64,000 nucleotides of DNA from Alphaproteobacteria bacterium (GTDB lineage Bacteria; Pseudomonadota; Alphaproteobacteria; UBA8366), in NCBI GenBank assembly GCA_028281325.1, contig JANQKC010000027.1:62001-126000 (forward strand). Direction: 5' to 3'. The notes beneath the pieces were generated by a model. It was not told the DNA's origin. It did not search any database and saw nothing but the letters and a program-made list of their open reading frames with translations. Numbering within the stretch: position 1 is the stretch's first letter; each line of letters opens with the position of its first letter. Position numbers and translations under genes: made by a program. This document shows positions 50,693 to 60,768 of the stretch, piece after piece.

Positions 50693-51411
50693 TGGCAAGC
50701 CAAGGACGGCTCGACGGCCGGATCGCCCTCGTCACCGGCGCCAGCCGCGGCATCGGCGCGGCCATCGCAAAACGCTATGCGGCCGAAGGCGCGCGGCTGG
50801 TTCTGGTCGCCCGCACGGTCGGCGGTCTGGAAGAAGTCGACGATGCGGTGAAGGCCGCCGGCGGGTCCGCGACACTTGTGCCGATGGACCTGACCGACGG
50901 CGCCGCGATCGATCAACTCGGCGGCGCGTTGCACGAGAAATTCGGCCGGCTCGACATCCTGGTCGGCAACGCGGCGACGCTGGGCGTGATATCGCCAGTC
51001 GCCCATATCGACCCGAAAACGTGGGAGGCTGCCGTTACCCTCAACCTGAACGCCAACTACCGTTTGATCCGCAGCCTGGACCCGCTGCTGCGCCAGTCGG
51101 AGGCGGGCCGCGCCATCTTCGTGACCACCGGCGCCACGCAAAGCGCCACGCCGTTCTGGGGCGTCTATGCAGCAACCAAGGCCGCCCTCGAAAGCATGGT
51201 CCGCATCTATGCCGCGGAATGCGCGCAAACGAATATCCGCGCCAATCTGGTGAACCCCGGCGGACAGCGCACGGAAATGCGGGCGACCGCCTTTCCCGGC
51301 GAGGACCCGATGACCCTGCCCGACCCGGACGACATGACGGATGTCTTCGTCGACCTCGCCGAAGCCGCGTGCGAGCGCAACGGCGACATCGTGAAAGCCT
51401 ATGCGCGCTAA
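50692..51411 (+). CDS. SDR family oxidoreductase
   Basis: RIALVTGASRGIGAAIAKRYAAEGARLVLVART; LVGNAATLG; YAATKAALESMVRIYAAE. Confidence 0.9.
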   Translation: MASQGRLDGRIALVTGASRGIGAAIAKRYAAEGARLVLVARTVGGLEEVDDAVKAAGGSATLVPMDLTDGAAIDQLGGALHEKFGRLDILVGNAATLGVISPVAHIDPKTWEAAVTLNLNANYRLIRSLDPLLRQSEAGRAIFVTTGATQSATPFWGVYAATKAALESMVRIYAAECAQTNIRANLVNPGGQRTEMRATAFPGEDPMTLPDPDDMTDVFVDLAEAACERNGDIVKAYAR

Positions 51412-51417
51412 CGGACC

Positions 51418-51744
51418 CTAAGCGGGTCGCGGGCCCCACAAGATAACGGCAGCGCCGATCAGGCAGATGCTGGTTCCGATCAGGTCCCAACGGTCCGGCC
51501 GCGCGCCTTCGACCGCCCAGAGCCAGGCCAACGAAGCGGCGATATAGACCCCGCCATAGGCCGCGAAGGCCCGGCCCGCCAAGGCCGCGTTCACCTGCGA
51601 CAGGGCGACGGCGAAGACGACCAGGCTGACGACTCCGGGCACCGCCCAGAAGACGGACTTGCCGAGCCGTAGCCAAGCCCAAAACGCGAAACACCCGCCG
51701 ATCTCGGCGACCGCCGCCAATCCGTACCAGAGGACCGATTGCAT
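51418..51744 (-). CDS. YnfA family small multidrug-transporter-like membrane protein
   Basis: [31 protein letters not shown]...[48 protein letters not shown]. Confidence 0.92.
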   Translation of the reverse strand: MQSVLWYGLAAVAEIGGCFAFWAWLRLGKSVFWAVPGVVSLVVFAVALSQVNAALAGRAFAAYGGVYIAASLAWLWAVEGARPDRWDLIGTSICLIGAAVILWGPRPA

Positions 51745-51749
51745 GCCGC

Positions 51750-53348
51750 CTACGGGACGATGACGCCGGGATTGAGGATGCCCGCCGGATCGAGTTGCCG
51801 CTTCGCCGCGTCGAGCACCGTACCGAACGTCTCCGGCCGCTGCTGCGTGTACCAGGGCATGTGATCCCGACCGACCGCGTGATGGTGGGTGATGGTGCCG
51901 CCCTGCGCGATCAGCGCCTCCGACGCCTTCTCCTTGATGTGCCGCCACTGATCGATCATCGCGCCCGGACGCCCCTGGCCCTGAAAGGTGAAATACGGCG
52001 CCGGCCCGTCGGGATAGACATGCGTGAAGCGGCAGGTGACCGTTCCCGGCTGGCCGGTCGCCTCCTCGATCGCGGCAAGCGTCGCCGCCTTCACCTCGTC
52101 ATGAAACTCCCGGAACCGGTCCCAGGTGATCGAGGTTTCGAAGGTATCGCCGATCACGCCGACCGACATCAGCACCTCACGATAGTGCGGCATGCGGATG
52201 AACGCGGTCCGCCACGCGCCGGCCTTGCCGGATCGGTGAGCCTCCGGGTCGCTGCCCGCCTCGTCCTCGAAGACGCCGCCATGGTCGCGGCAAATCTCCA
52301 ACCCGCGCGCCATCCAGGCCTCGACCGGATGATCCGCGGATTCGAAGGCAAGGATCAGCACCGACTGCTCCCCATCGCCGAAGCCGTTGTTATACGCCTC
52401 ACCGGCATCGAGCAGGCGCAGGTTGGACGGAAAGATGGCGGACTGCGACACGGCGCGCACCGCTTCCGCGGCCTTGTAGAAATCGTCGAACAGGATGGCG
52501 CTGGAGGCGCGGAAGGTGGGCCGGTCCTGCAGCCGCATCCAGGCTTCGGTGATGATCCCCATCGCGCCTTCGGAGCCGATCATGAAACGGTCCGGGCTCG
52601 GTCCCGCGCCCGAGCCGGGCAGACGCCGGCTCTCCATCACGCCCTGCGGCGCGATCATCCGGATGCTCTCGACGAAATCGTCGATATGGGTATACAGCGT
52701 CGCGAAATGCCCGCCAGAACGGGTCGCGATCATGCCGCCGAGCGTCGCCATCTCGAAGCTCTGCGGGAAATGCCGCATCGTCAGCCCTTCCCGTTTGAGC
52801 GCCGCTTCCATATCCGGGACGCGGATGCCGCCCTGAATGCGCGCGGCGCGGCTGCTGCGGTCGATCTCCAGCACCTGGTCCAGACGCGTCAGATCGAGGC
52901 TGATCGCCCCGGCGAACCCATCGCCGACCGATGGCTCGACGCCGCCGACGACGCTGGTGCCGCCGCCGAAGGGGATGACGGCCGCCCGTGCGCCGGTCGC
53001 CCAGTCGAGCACGGCCTCGACCTCCGCCTCGGTCCGGGGATAGGCGACGAAGTCGGGCGCGTTGGTGAACACGTCGTCGTAGATATAGGCGTAATCCGGA
53101 AAGGACTTGCCGTAAGTGTGCACCGCGCGGTCATAAGCGCCGTCGCTCGCAAACCCCGCCAGCGCCGCCGGCACGGACAGCTTCGGTTTCGGCAGCGTCG
53201 CCTCTTCCGCCGCGGGCGCCGTCAAGCGCTCCCCGTCCGACACGTTGAACCGCTCGCCGAGGCGTTGCAGGAGCGCCGTTTCCTCATCGGCGGATAGCCC
53301 GTCGCCTTCGAAACCCCATCCGCATAGCTTCAATCGCCGGTCCGTCAT
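51750..53348 (-). CDS. FAD-binding oxidase, alkyldihydroxyacetonephosphate synthase-like
   Basis: [68 protein letters not shown]. Confidence 0.85.
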   Translation of the reverse strand: MTDRRLKLCGWGFEGDGLSADEETALLQRLGERFNVSDGERLTAPAAEEATLPKPKLSVPAALAGFASDGAYDRAVHTYGKSFPDYAYIYDDVFTNAPDFVAYPRTEAEVEAVLDWATGARAAVIPFGGGTSVVGGVEPSVGDGFAGAISLDLTRLDQVLEIDRSSRAARIQGGIRVPDMEAALKREGLTMRHFPQSFEMATLGGMIATRSGGHFATLYTHIDDFVESIRMIAPQGVMESRRLPGSGAGPSPDRFMIGSEGAMGIITEAWMRLQDRPTFRASSAILFDDFYKAAEAVRAVSQSAIFPSNLRLLDAGEAYNNGFGDGEQSVLILAFESADHPVEAWMARGLEICRDHGGVFEDEAGSDPEAHRSGKAGAWRTAFIRMPHYREVLMSVGVIGDTFETSITWDRFREFHDEVKAATLAAIEEATGQPGTVTCRFTHVYPDGPAPYFTFQGQGRPGAMIDQWRHIKEKASEALIAQGGTITHHHAVGRDHMPWYTQQRPETFGTVLDAAKRQLDPAGILNPGVIVP

Positions 53349-53430
53349 CGCACCCTCCCATTGTCATTTCCGCCATCTTCGCGCCGACGGACACGCCCGG
53401 CAAGACGGCAGGCGATGAAACGCGGAACGA

Positions 53431-54783
53431 TTATTTCTTCTTCGGGGCGTAGGGGTTCTTGCCACTGCGAAGCTGCAGACGGATGGGCACGCCGCCAAGG
53501 TTGAAGTCCGAGCGAAGCCCATTAATGAGAAAGCGCCGATAGGATTCGGGCAGTTCCTCGGTCCGCGACCCGAACACCGCAAAGGTCGGCGGCCGGGATT
53601 TCACCTGCGTCATGTAACGCAGGCGCAAGCGGCGTCCCAAACTCGTAAGCGGCGGCGGATGCGCCTCGGTCATCAGGTCGAGCCAACTGTTGAGCCGGGC
53701 CGTCGACACACGGCGGTTCCAAACCTCGTAGATCGAGAAGACCGCCTTCATCAGGTCATCGAGATTCTGCCCATTGAGCGCCGAGATGGTGACCACGGGA
53801 ATGCCCCGTACCTGCGGCATCGAGGTTTGCAGCCGGTCGCGCAGATTGCGCAGCGCCGCGTCGCGATCTTTCACCGCGTCCCATTTGTTGGCGGCGATGA
53901 CCAGCGCGCGGCCTTCGTCGATCACCTGACGGGCAATGGTCAGGTCCTGCTTCTCCAGCATCACCGTCGCGTCGAGCATCAGCACCGCCACGTTGGCGAA
54001 CCGGATGCTGCGCTGCGTGTCCGCGACCGACAGTTTTTCGAGCTTGTCATCGACCCGGGACCGGCGGCGCATACCGGCGGTATCCACCAGCCGCAACGGC
54101 TTACCGTTGTATTCCCAGTCGACGGCGATCGAATCGCGGGTGATGCCGGCCTCCGGCCCGGTCAGCAAGCGGTCCTCGCCGATCAGACGGTTCACCAGGG
54201 TCGACTTGCCGGTGTTCGGCCGGCCGATGATCGCGAGCTGCAACGGCGCACCTTCGTCGTCGCCGTCCTCCGCCGCGTCCTCTTGGTGCCTCTCCGCATG
54301 CGCTTGCACCGCCGCGAACAGGTCGGCCATCCCATCGCCATGTTCGGCCGAGATGGCGATCGGATCGCCGAGACCGAGGCGGTAGCTGTCGTAGACGCCC
54401 GCATCCCCCGCCGTGCTCTCGCATTTGTTGGCAAGCAGGACCACCGGCTTGCCGCGATGGCGAACCCAGTCGGCGAAATACTCGTCCATCGGCGTCAGGC
54501 CGGACCGGGCGTCGATCATCAGAAGGACCAGGTCCGCATCGTCCAACGCCTGTTCGGTCTGCGCCCGCATGCGCGCTTCCAGACTGTCGTCGGTCTTGTC
54601 CTCAAGACCGGCGGTATCGATCACGCGGAAAGACAGCCCGGCGATCCGGCCGTCGCCCTCGCGCCGGTCGCGGGTGACGCCGGGGGTATCGTCGACCAAC
54701 GCGAGACGCTTGCCCACCAATCGGTTGAACAAGGTCGACTTGCCCACATTCGGGCGTCCGATGATTGCAACAGTAAGGGTCAT
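53431..54783 (-). CDS. der: ribosome biogenesis GTPase Der
   Basis: two G domains: [34 protein letters not shown] and [37 protein letters not shown]-like C-terminus. Confidence 0.97.
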   Translation of the reverse strand: MTLTVAIIGRPNVGKSTLFNRLVGKRLALVDDTPGVTRDRREGDGRIAGLSFRVIDTAGLEDKTDDSLEARMRAQTEQALDDADLVLLMIDARSGLTPMDEYFADWVRHRGKPVVLLANKCESTAGDAGVYDSYRLGLGDPIAISAEHGDGMADLFAAVQAHAERHQEDAAEDGDDEGAPLQLAIIGRPNTGKSTLVNRLIGEDRLLTGPEAGITRDSIAVDWEYNGKPLRLVDTAGMRRRSRVDDKLEKLSVADTQRSIRFANVAVLMLDATVMLEKQDLTIARQVIDEGRALVIAANKWDAVKDRDAALRNLRDRLQTSMPQVRGIPVVTISALNGQNLDDLMKAVFSIYEVWNRRVSTARLNSWLDLMTEAHPPPLTSLGRRLRLRYMTQVKSRPPTFAVFGSRTEELPESYRRFLINGLRSDFNLGGVPIRLQLRSGKNPYAPKKK

Positions 54784-54814
54784 GTCACTTCAGCACGTAA
54801 ACCGACGGACAGTC

Positions 54815-56152
54815 CTAGCGATAGGCGATGAGGTCCGCGTCGTCGGTCAGGAAATAGATCGTCCCACCGGCCACCACCGGCGCCATCAGGATGCGGTCCG
54901 GCGCTTCCATCCGGCCCAGCGGCTCGCCGGTATAAGGCGAAACCGTCATGATTTCGCCATGGCTGCCCACCAGCACCAATCGGTCGCCGGCCAGTACCGG
55001 TCCGGACCAACGGATGGGATCCCTCTTCTTCTCCGGATTTTCATAGCGGGGCAACGGTTGCACCCACCGGATACGCCCGCCGCGACGGGTCAGGCAGAAC
55101 AGCTCGTTGTCGTTGCTCAGAACGAAAATGAATTCACCCGCGACCCAAGGCGTGTCGACGCCGCCGATATTGCGTTCCCAGACGCGGGCCCCGCTGCGTT
55201 TGTCGATGGCGACGAGCCGCCCGGAATGGCTGATCGCGTAGACGATGCCCCGGTCGATCACCGGGTTGCCGCGAATATGGGCCAATGTCGACAAGGCGTC
55301 GGAACGGCGCACCGCCGTGAGGTTATCGGACCAGACGACCCGGCCGTTCTCCGCGCGCATCGCGAACAGTTCGCCCGAACTGTAGGGTACGATGACCGTC
55401 GACCCTTCGACAGCCGGACTGCTGCCGCCGAGCAAGCCCGCCGATTCCGTGATCGCCGTATGCGACCATTCCCTTTCACCCGTCTCGGCGTCGAGAACCG
55501 ACAGCTGATTGTCGATGGTAATGACATAGACGCGGCCATCGGCCACCGTCGGCGCCGACCGCATCGGCCCGGACAATTCCTGCTCCCAATTGACGTCGCC
55601 CGTCCGCGCGTCGAGCGAGACCACCTTGCCGTAGCCCGTCGTGATGAACAGACTGCCGCCGTCGTATGACAACCCGCCGCCGAACGTATCTTCGTCCCGC
55701 TTGGGAACTTTCGGCGTATAGCGCCACACGCGGTCGCCCGTCCCGGCATCCAATGCCGTGACGCGGAAATTGAGATCCATGGCGAAGACACGACCGTCGG
55801 CGACGACCGGCGGCGTCAGGAACTGCCGGCCCGACCGCGACCCCCTGCCAACGCTCTCGTCCCACGCTTCCGCCGGCGCTTCCGCGACCTTCAGGTGGTG
55901 CATCGCATGCGTCGGGGAACCACCCGGCTGCGGCCACGCCTCGTTGACATAGGGCGGCGGCAGCAACACGCGCAAATCCGCGACGCGCGGGTCCGGTTCC
56001 AGATCGCGTTCGAAGACCATCACTGAAATGCGCTCTCCCGGCAGCGGCGGCTTATTGTCGCCGGGCAGGATGCTGTCGATCCAATCGCACCCGCCGATGC
56101 CGAGCATCATCAGGATTGCCAGGAAGCGCCACCGAACCGATACGGACATCAA
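54815..56152 (-). CDS. bamB: outer membrane protein assembly factor BamB-like PQQ-repeat lipoprotein
   Basis: lipobox LMMLGIGGCDW; repeated RVFAMDLNFRVTALDAGTGDRVWRY / VVSLDARTGDVNWEQELSG / QLSVLDAETGEREW. Confidence 0.9.
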   Translation of the reverse strand: MMSVSVRWRFLAILMMLGIGGCDWIDSILPGDNKPPLPGERISVMVFERDLEPDPRVADLRVLLPPPYVNEAWPQPGGSPTHAMHHLKVAEAPAEAWDESVGRGSRSGRQFLTPPVVADGRVFAMDLNFRVTALDAGTGDRVWRYTPKVPKRDEDTFGGGLSYDGGSLFITTGYGKVVSLDARTGDVNWEQELSGPMRSAPTVADGRVYVITIDNQLSVLDAETGEREWSHTAITESAGLLGGSSPAVEGSTVIVPYSSGELFAMRAENGRVVWSDNLTAVRRSDALSTLAHIRGNPVIDRGIVYAISHSGRLVAIDKRSGARVWERNIGGVDTPWVAGEFIFVLSNDNELFCLTRRGGRIRWVQPLPRYENPEKKRDPIRWSGPVLAGDRLVLVGSHGEIMTVSPYTGEPLGRMEAPDRILMAPVVAGGTIYFLTDDADLIAYR

Positions 56153-56160
56153 TGCGTACT

Positions 56161-56805
56161 CTATTGCTTCAGGGCACGGAGCATTTCCGCCGCCCGCGCG
56201 CGCGCGCCGGACGGGGTTTGCGCATCGTCCGCCAACTGGGTGTAGATCTCGACCGCCTTGTCCGGTTCGCCCTGCCGGATCGCCAAGAGAGCCGAGAGTT
56301 CGCGCGCGGAAAACCGCCAGGGACTTTCGGCATCCGCCAGCGGCGTCAACCGCGCCGCCAGATCCGCCGGATCGCCGGTGTCGATCGTGTTCAGGACATA
56401 ATACAAGCCGGCCAAGCCGGAATAGAGTTCATCGACGCCGCGATCCTTCGACAGCGCGTCATAGACCGCGATGGCCCCTTCCCGATCGCCGGCATCGGCC
56501 TTCAACGCCGCTTCGCGGAACCGGGCGAGCGTCGCATACCCCACATTGGCATCCGCCGCCAAGGCGCCAAGCGCGTCGATCGCCTCGTTATTCTTATTGT
56601 CCTGTATCAACGTGACGGCGGCGGTGAACTCCTCGCTGTGCTGGATGCGCTTTTTTTCGGTGTATTCGCGCCAGCCGACGCCACCGGCGGTGCCAACGAC
56701 AATCAAGACCAACCCCGCAATGGCGAATTTGCCGTATTGCTTCCAATAGCGGTTGAACTGGTCGCGACGGAGTTCCTCGTCGACTTCATCAAACAGGTCG
56801 GCCAC
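56161..56805 (-). CDS. YfgM-like tetratricopeptide membrane protein
   Basis: ADLFDEVDEELRRDQFNRYWKQYGKFAIAGLVLIVVGTAGGVGWREY; adjacent to bamB-der; GTG start. Confidence 0.85.
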   Translation of the reverse strand: MADLFDEVDEELRRDQFNRYWKQYGKFAIAGLVLIVVGTAGGVGWREYTEKKRIQHSEEFTAAVTLIQDNKNNEAIDALGALAADANVGYATLARFREAALKADAGDREGAIAVYDALSKDRGVDELYSGLAGLYYVLNTIDTGDPADLAARLTPLADAESPWRFSARELSALLAIRQGEPDKAVEIYTQLADDAQTPSGARARAAEMLRALKQ

Positions 56806-57050
56806 GATGATCTCCAAGCCGGAAAAAGGTCGGCTAACATAGCGGCGCGTCCCATTTCTGGCAAATGTCAAAACAGCGCAACCGCGCGCATTTTATACGG
56901 GAATCCCACCAATCCGCCCCGCCTGCCCCGCCCCGGCAGGCCGGAAGACCCCACTTGCGCCGATTGGGGCGATCGGTCAGAATATTGCGGAACGATGAAG
57001 GGTATTTGAGTGCCGTCGTCACGCGCTTTCTCTGCACGAAACGGCTGGAG

Positions 57051-57410
57051 ATGACCCCAGCGGGAGATGGTATAGAGTCGATACAGTCGGGCCGGCGCAA
57101 AGTCGGCCTGGTCATTGCTTTTACCGTTCTGTTGGCGGCCTGCGGCACGACGACGACGTTCTACTTCGCCGGCGCCAGCCTCGCGAACTTCATCTATACC
57201 GACAAACTGCCGACCGATTATCTGGCGGAATTCGCCAGCGGGCAGGAATGCAACTTCCTGAAATCGCAGAAAGACGGCGGACCGCTCTGCCGCGATTCGT
57301 TCGATCGGGTCGTCTATGAACGGCCACTCTATTGTTACCGGACGCTGGGAGAAATCGCCTGTTACGACAAGCAAGATCCCTACGGCCGAAACTCGACGCG
57401 GGTGCAGTAG
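57051..57410 (+). CDS. hypothetical lipoprotein-like protein
   Basis: VGLVIAFTVLLAACGTTT lipobox-like; Cys-rich C-terminus. Confidence 0.6.
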   Translation: MTPAGDGIESIQSGRRKVGLVIAFTVLLAACGTTTTFYFAGASLANFIYTDKLPTDYLAEFASGQECNFLKSQKDGGPLCRDSFDRVVYERPLYCYRTLGEIACYDKQDPYGRNSTRVQ

Positions 57411-57518
57411 GATGCACGGCATGACATGCCATGGGTCCGCGCAAACACGCATCACCGGGCGCTCCCGAACCGCCCGCACGGGAAAAGGGCAATAAGAACG
57501 AGAGAGGCCTCGACCACC

Positions 57519-57860
57519 ATGGCGAAGGTATTGCATCTGGCGAAATTTCGCCGAAAGGGCGGAAAACCGGTTACGTTCAACCGCCAGGAACTTCGGCAAC
57601 TGCTCGACGTCTACAGCCGGCGCGTCGCCAGCGGTGAATGGAAGGATTACGCAATCGATCACAGCGGCGGCGGCGCCGTCTTCTCTATCTTCCGCCATAC
57701 CTTCGATACGCCCGTCTTCTCGGTGGCAAAACGCCCAAACGGGCGCAATTGCGACTATCTCGTCATGAGCGGTCGCGAAGAAATCAAACAGGGCCGCTCT
57801 ATGGGCGAGGTCCTCTCCGTCTTCGACCGGCCCCTCCACGTCATTTCCCGCCACGGCTGA
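57519..57860 (+). CDS. DUF2794-type protein
   Basis: VTFNRQELRQLLDVYSRRVASGEWKDYAIDHSGGGAVFSIFRHTFDTPVFSVAKRPNG. Confidence 0.85.
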   Translation: MAKVLHLAKFRRKGGKPVTFNRQELRQLLDVYSRRVASGEWKDYAIDHSGGGAVFSIFRHTFDTPVFSVAKRPNGRNCDYLVMSGREEIKQGRSMGEVLSVFDRPLHVISRHG

Positions 57861-57941
57861 CCAAGCCCCGATACGCCCAACCGATCCCTTGCCCACCGCG
57901 GCGGCGCAACTAAACCGCGTGCGCCTTGACGGATCTAAAAT

Positions 57942-57956
57942 GTTCTTGTTATGTTC
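57942..57956. promoter_or_regulatory. candidate LexA (SOS) box GTTC-N7-GTTC
   Basis: GTTCTTGTTATGTTC overlapping the putative -10 of a TTGACG-N18-TATGTT promoter. Confidence 0.55.
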
Positions 57957-57995
57957 TGTTTATTGCAACAAGCAGAACGGGACGGCCGGGACATT

Positions 57996-58307
57996 ATGGG
58001 TCGATTGAAGCAGGATCACCTCGCGGCGGAGGAGCAGCGCAGACGGGCCACCATGCTTGGCGAACTTCAACATCAACACGTCGACATCTTCTGTTGGTGC
58101 AACCGATGCGGGCATAACGCCGTCGTCGCCGTCGATTTGTTCATTGCCCAACTCGGCCCGGATTTCCCCGTGCCGGATATCGGCGCGCGCCTACGATGCA
58201 GTGGATGCGACAGCAAAGATATCGCCGCCCGGCCCGCTTGGCCGTCGCTGGGACAGGTCGCGCGGCATCACGGACCGAAGCCCGCGCTCGACGATGCGGC
58301 CGATTGA
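57996..58307 (+). CDS. uncharacterised zinc-ribbon protein, putatively LexA-regulated
   Basis: CWCNRCGH...RLRCSGCDSKDIAARPAWPSLG; start set at MGRLKQDH because the track start (57951) falls inside the promoter. Confidence 0.7.
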   Translation: MGRLKQDHLAAEEQRRRATMLGELQHQHVDIFCWCNRCGHNAVVAVDLFIAQLGPDFPVPDIGARLRCSGCDSKDIAARPAWPSLGQVARHHGPKPALDDAAD

Positions 58308-58356
58308 TCACCGACGGCATATGCCGTCGCAACACCGCCGGCCAACGCACGGGAAC

Positions 58357-58449
58357 GACTCGAAAAAAACGACGTCCGAGTCGCGCCATGGAATCCGACG
58401 CGTTACGCAAACGCATGCCGGATTCGTCGAAGAGCGGCAAGAACGATTC
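58357..58449. promoter_or_regulatory. cluster of five GANTC (CcrM-type methylation) sites
   Basis: GACTC 58357, GAGTC 58378, GAATC 58391, GATTC 58421, GATTC 58445, in the intergenic region upstream of gcrA. Confidence 0.5.
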
Positions 58450-58634
58450 GCGGCGACAGGCCTTGCGCAAGACACGACCATGCATCTGTCATAAACGGAG
58501 GAATGCCGACGACGCGAAAAATTTTGAATTACGAAACAGGGGTTTAATGAAGCGACGTTGACGGCGGTGCGATCTACGTCCATAAAAGTCGCAGGTGTGA
58601 AATCTTGTGGTGGGGTCCACACCGATATATTGTG

Positions 58635-58653
58635 GTTACCACAGCCTGGTAAC
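58635..58653. promoter_or_regulatory. inverted-repeat operator candidate upstream of gcrA
   Basis: GTTACCA-CAGCC-TGGTAAC perfect 7-5-7 inverted repeat, 77 bp upstream of gcrA ATG. Confidence 0.45.
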
Positions 58654-58730
58654 ACGACATCTGGCCCCCACCGCCCACTCTCGGTGATCGGGTCAGGTAG
58701 ACCAAAAAAGACACGGAGAGAGGCAAAAAA

Positions 58731-59060
58731 ATGGTCTGGACCGACCATCGCGTCGATGAACTCAAGAAACTTTGGAACGAAGGCAAAACGGCGAGTCAAA
58801 TCGCCGATGAGTTGGGGGATGTCACTCGTAACGCCGTGATCGGCAAGGCCCATCGGTTGGGTCTGTCTTCGCGGCCGTCGCCGATCAAACGCAAGACGTT
58901 CGTTCTCCCCACGACGAACGAACGCATGTGCCAATGGCCGATCGGCAATCCGGGCGAACCGGGGTTTCGTTTCTGCGACCGTGTCGCAGCGCCGGGCCGC
59001 CCGTACTGCCAGGAACACTGCATTCAGGCCTATCGCCGCAAAAGCGAGTCCGCAGCTTAA
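58731..59060 (+). CDS. gcrA: GcrA family cell cycle regulator (compact)
   Basis: MVWTDHRVDELKKLWNEGKTASQIADELGDVTRNAVIGKAHRLGLSSR; C-terminal CQWPIGNPGEPGFRFCDRVAAPGRPYCQEHC. Confidence 0.93.
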   Translation: MVWTDHRVDELKKLWNEGKTASQIADELGDVTRNAVIGKAHRLGLSSRPSPIKRKTFVLPTTNERMCQWPIGNPGEPGFRFCDRVAAPGRPYCQEHCIQAYRRKSESAA

Positions 59061-59169
59061 CCCGTCGCGGGCCACCGGTCCGCGACGCCTTATCCAACCG
59101 GGTGCCGGTGCTCTTGCTCCGGCCGCCTTTCTGCACGCGAAAATAGAAAAACGCCGACGCGCCGATGAA

Positions 59170-60174
59170 TCAGGCGGCGGCCGCCGTCGCTTGTCGGCGC
59201 ACCAAGGCGAGCGCCGTCTCCACGACCTCCGGCCCCGCGCCCGGACGGTGGGCATTCTCGCTGAGATGCCGCCGCCAACTCTTCGCGCCGGGCATTCCTT
59301 GGAACAGACCCAGCATGTGGCGCGTGATCGCCTTCAATGGGACGCCCCGCACAGTTTCCCGCTCGATATAGGGCAGCATACGCGCGACGACCTGGTCCCG
59401 CGTCACCGGCGGCGCGGCCCCGCCGAAAAACCGCCGATCCACATCGGCCAGAACATGGGGATTCTGATACCCTGCCCGCCCCAGCATCACGCCATCCAGG
59501 ACGGCAAGATGCCCTTCGGCCGCATCCAACGTCGTAATGCCGCCGTTGATCACGACGGTAAGGTCCGGCCGTTCGGCCTTCAACCGACGCACCAAGTCAT
59601 AGCGCAACGGCGGGATATCCCGGTTCTCCTTCGGGCTGAGGCCGGACAAGATCGCCTTGCGGGCGTGGACGATGAACCGGGTCGCGCCCGTCTCCGCAAC
59701 CGTATCGACGAAACCCTTCAGCGCGGGCCATTCTTCCTGGTCGTCGATTCCGATCCGCGACTTCACCGTCACGGGAATCGACACCGCATCCCGCATCGCG
59801 CCGATGCACCGGGCGACCAAGTCCGGTTCCGCCATCAGGCAGGCGCCGAAGCGGCCGGACTGCACCCGGTCGCTCGGACAACCCACATTGAGATTGACCT
59901 CGTCATAGCCCCAGGATTCCGCGATACGCGCGCACGCCGCCAGCGCCTTGGGATCGGATCCGCCAAGCTGCAGGGCGACCGGATGCTCCGCCGGATCGAA
60001 GCCGATCAGGCGATCCCGGTCGCCGTGGATCACCGCCCCAGTGGTCACCATCTCGGTATAGAGCAGACAGTGGCGGCTGATCTGGCGCAGGAAAAAACGG
60101 CAGTGCCGGTCCGTCCACTCCATCATGGGGGCGACGCAGACTCTATAAGGTTGATATGTCGATGTATTTTCCAT
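59170..60174 (-). CDS. dusA: tRNA-dihydrouridine(20/20a) synthase
   Basis: VCVAPMMEWTDRHCRFFLRQISRHCLLYTEMVTTGAVIHGD; NLNVGCPSDRVQSGRFGACLM. Confidence 0.95.
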   Translation of the reverse strand: MENTSTYQPYRVCVAPMMEWTDRHCRFFLRQISRHCLLYTEMVTTGAVIHGDRDRLIGFDPAEHPVALQLGGSDPKALAACARIAESWGYDEVNLNVGCPSDRVQSGRFGACLMAEPDLVARCIGAMRDAVSIPVTVKSRIGIDDQEEWPALKGFVDTVAETGATRFIVHARKAILSGLSPKENRDIPPLRYDLVRRLKAERPDLTVVINGGITTLDAAEGHLAVLDGVMLGRAGYQNPHVLADVDRRFFGGAAPPVTRDQVVARMLPYIERETVRGVPLKAITRHMLGLFQGMPGAKSWRRHLSENAHRPGAGPEVVETALALVRRQATAAAA

Positions 60175-60311
60175 GCAACCGCCGAAATCGATGGCAGACG
60201 TTCATACCCTAAATCGACTCGAATTGCACCCGGTTGGCCTCTCTGACGCGCCGCACCGACCGCCGTATGAACAGCACGGCGGCGGTGCATCGTGGGAGGC
60301 GATCTCTGATC

Positions 60312-60692
60312 TTAGGCCAGTCCCTGTTCCTCGAGGACGGATTTGGCGACCCGGAAACACTCGAGCGATTGCGGAACGCCGCAGTAGATCCCGATCACAT
60401 GGATGATAGCGCGGAGTTCCTCCTTGCTGACGCCATTCTTCAAAGCGCCGCGGCAGTGGATTTCCCATTCCGTCATCTTACCCAGTGCGCCGATCATGGT
60501 GAGATTCATCATGGAGCGCGTCTTGGCGTCGATGGTATCGTCACCCCATCCGAAGCCCCAGCACCACTCCGTCATGATTTCCTGGAACGGCCGGGTAAAG
60601 TCGTCCGCCGCCGCCAGGTTCTTTTCGACGTATTCGGCGCCGAGCGTCGCCTTACGTTGCGCCAGGCCGAGTTCAAAACGTTCCTTGTCCAT
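60312..60692 (-). CDS. carboxymuconolactone decarboxylase family protein
   Basis: FQEIMTEWCWGFGWGDDTIDAKTRSMMNLTMIGALGKMTEWEIHCRGALKNGVSKEELRAIIHVIGIYCGVPQSLECFRVA. Confidence 0.9.
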   Translation of the reverse strand: MDKERFELGLAQRKATLGAEYVEKNLAAADDFTRPFQEIMTEWCWGFGWGDDTIDAKTRSMMNLTMIGALGKMTEWEIHCRGALKNGVSKEELRAIIHVIGIYCGVPQSLECFRVAKSVLEEQGLA

Positions 60693-60768
60693 CGCGTGTC
60701 TCCTTGCAGTCGTAAAAAAGCTGGGGATCGTATATCCCAAACACGCCGGAACCGCATCGGTCAGGGCG

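Noticed and set aside
51795-53297. 500 aa plus-strand ORF
   Set aside because: Antisense shadow of the AGPS-like flavoprotein.
58503-58547. 14-codon ORF (MPTTRKILNYETGV) preceded by GGAGG
   Set aside because: SD is only 1 nt from the ATG and there is no independent support; not called as a gene or leader peptide.
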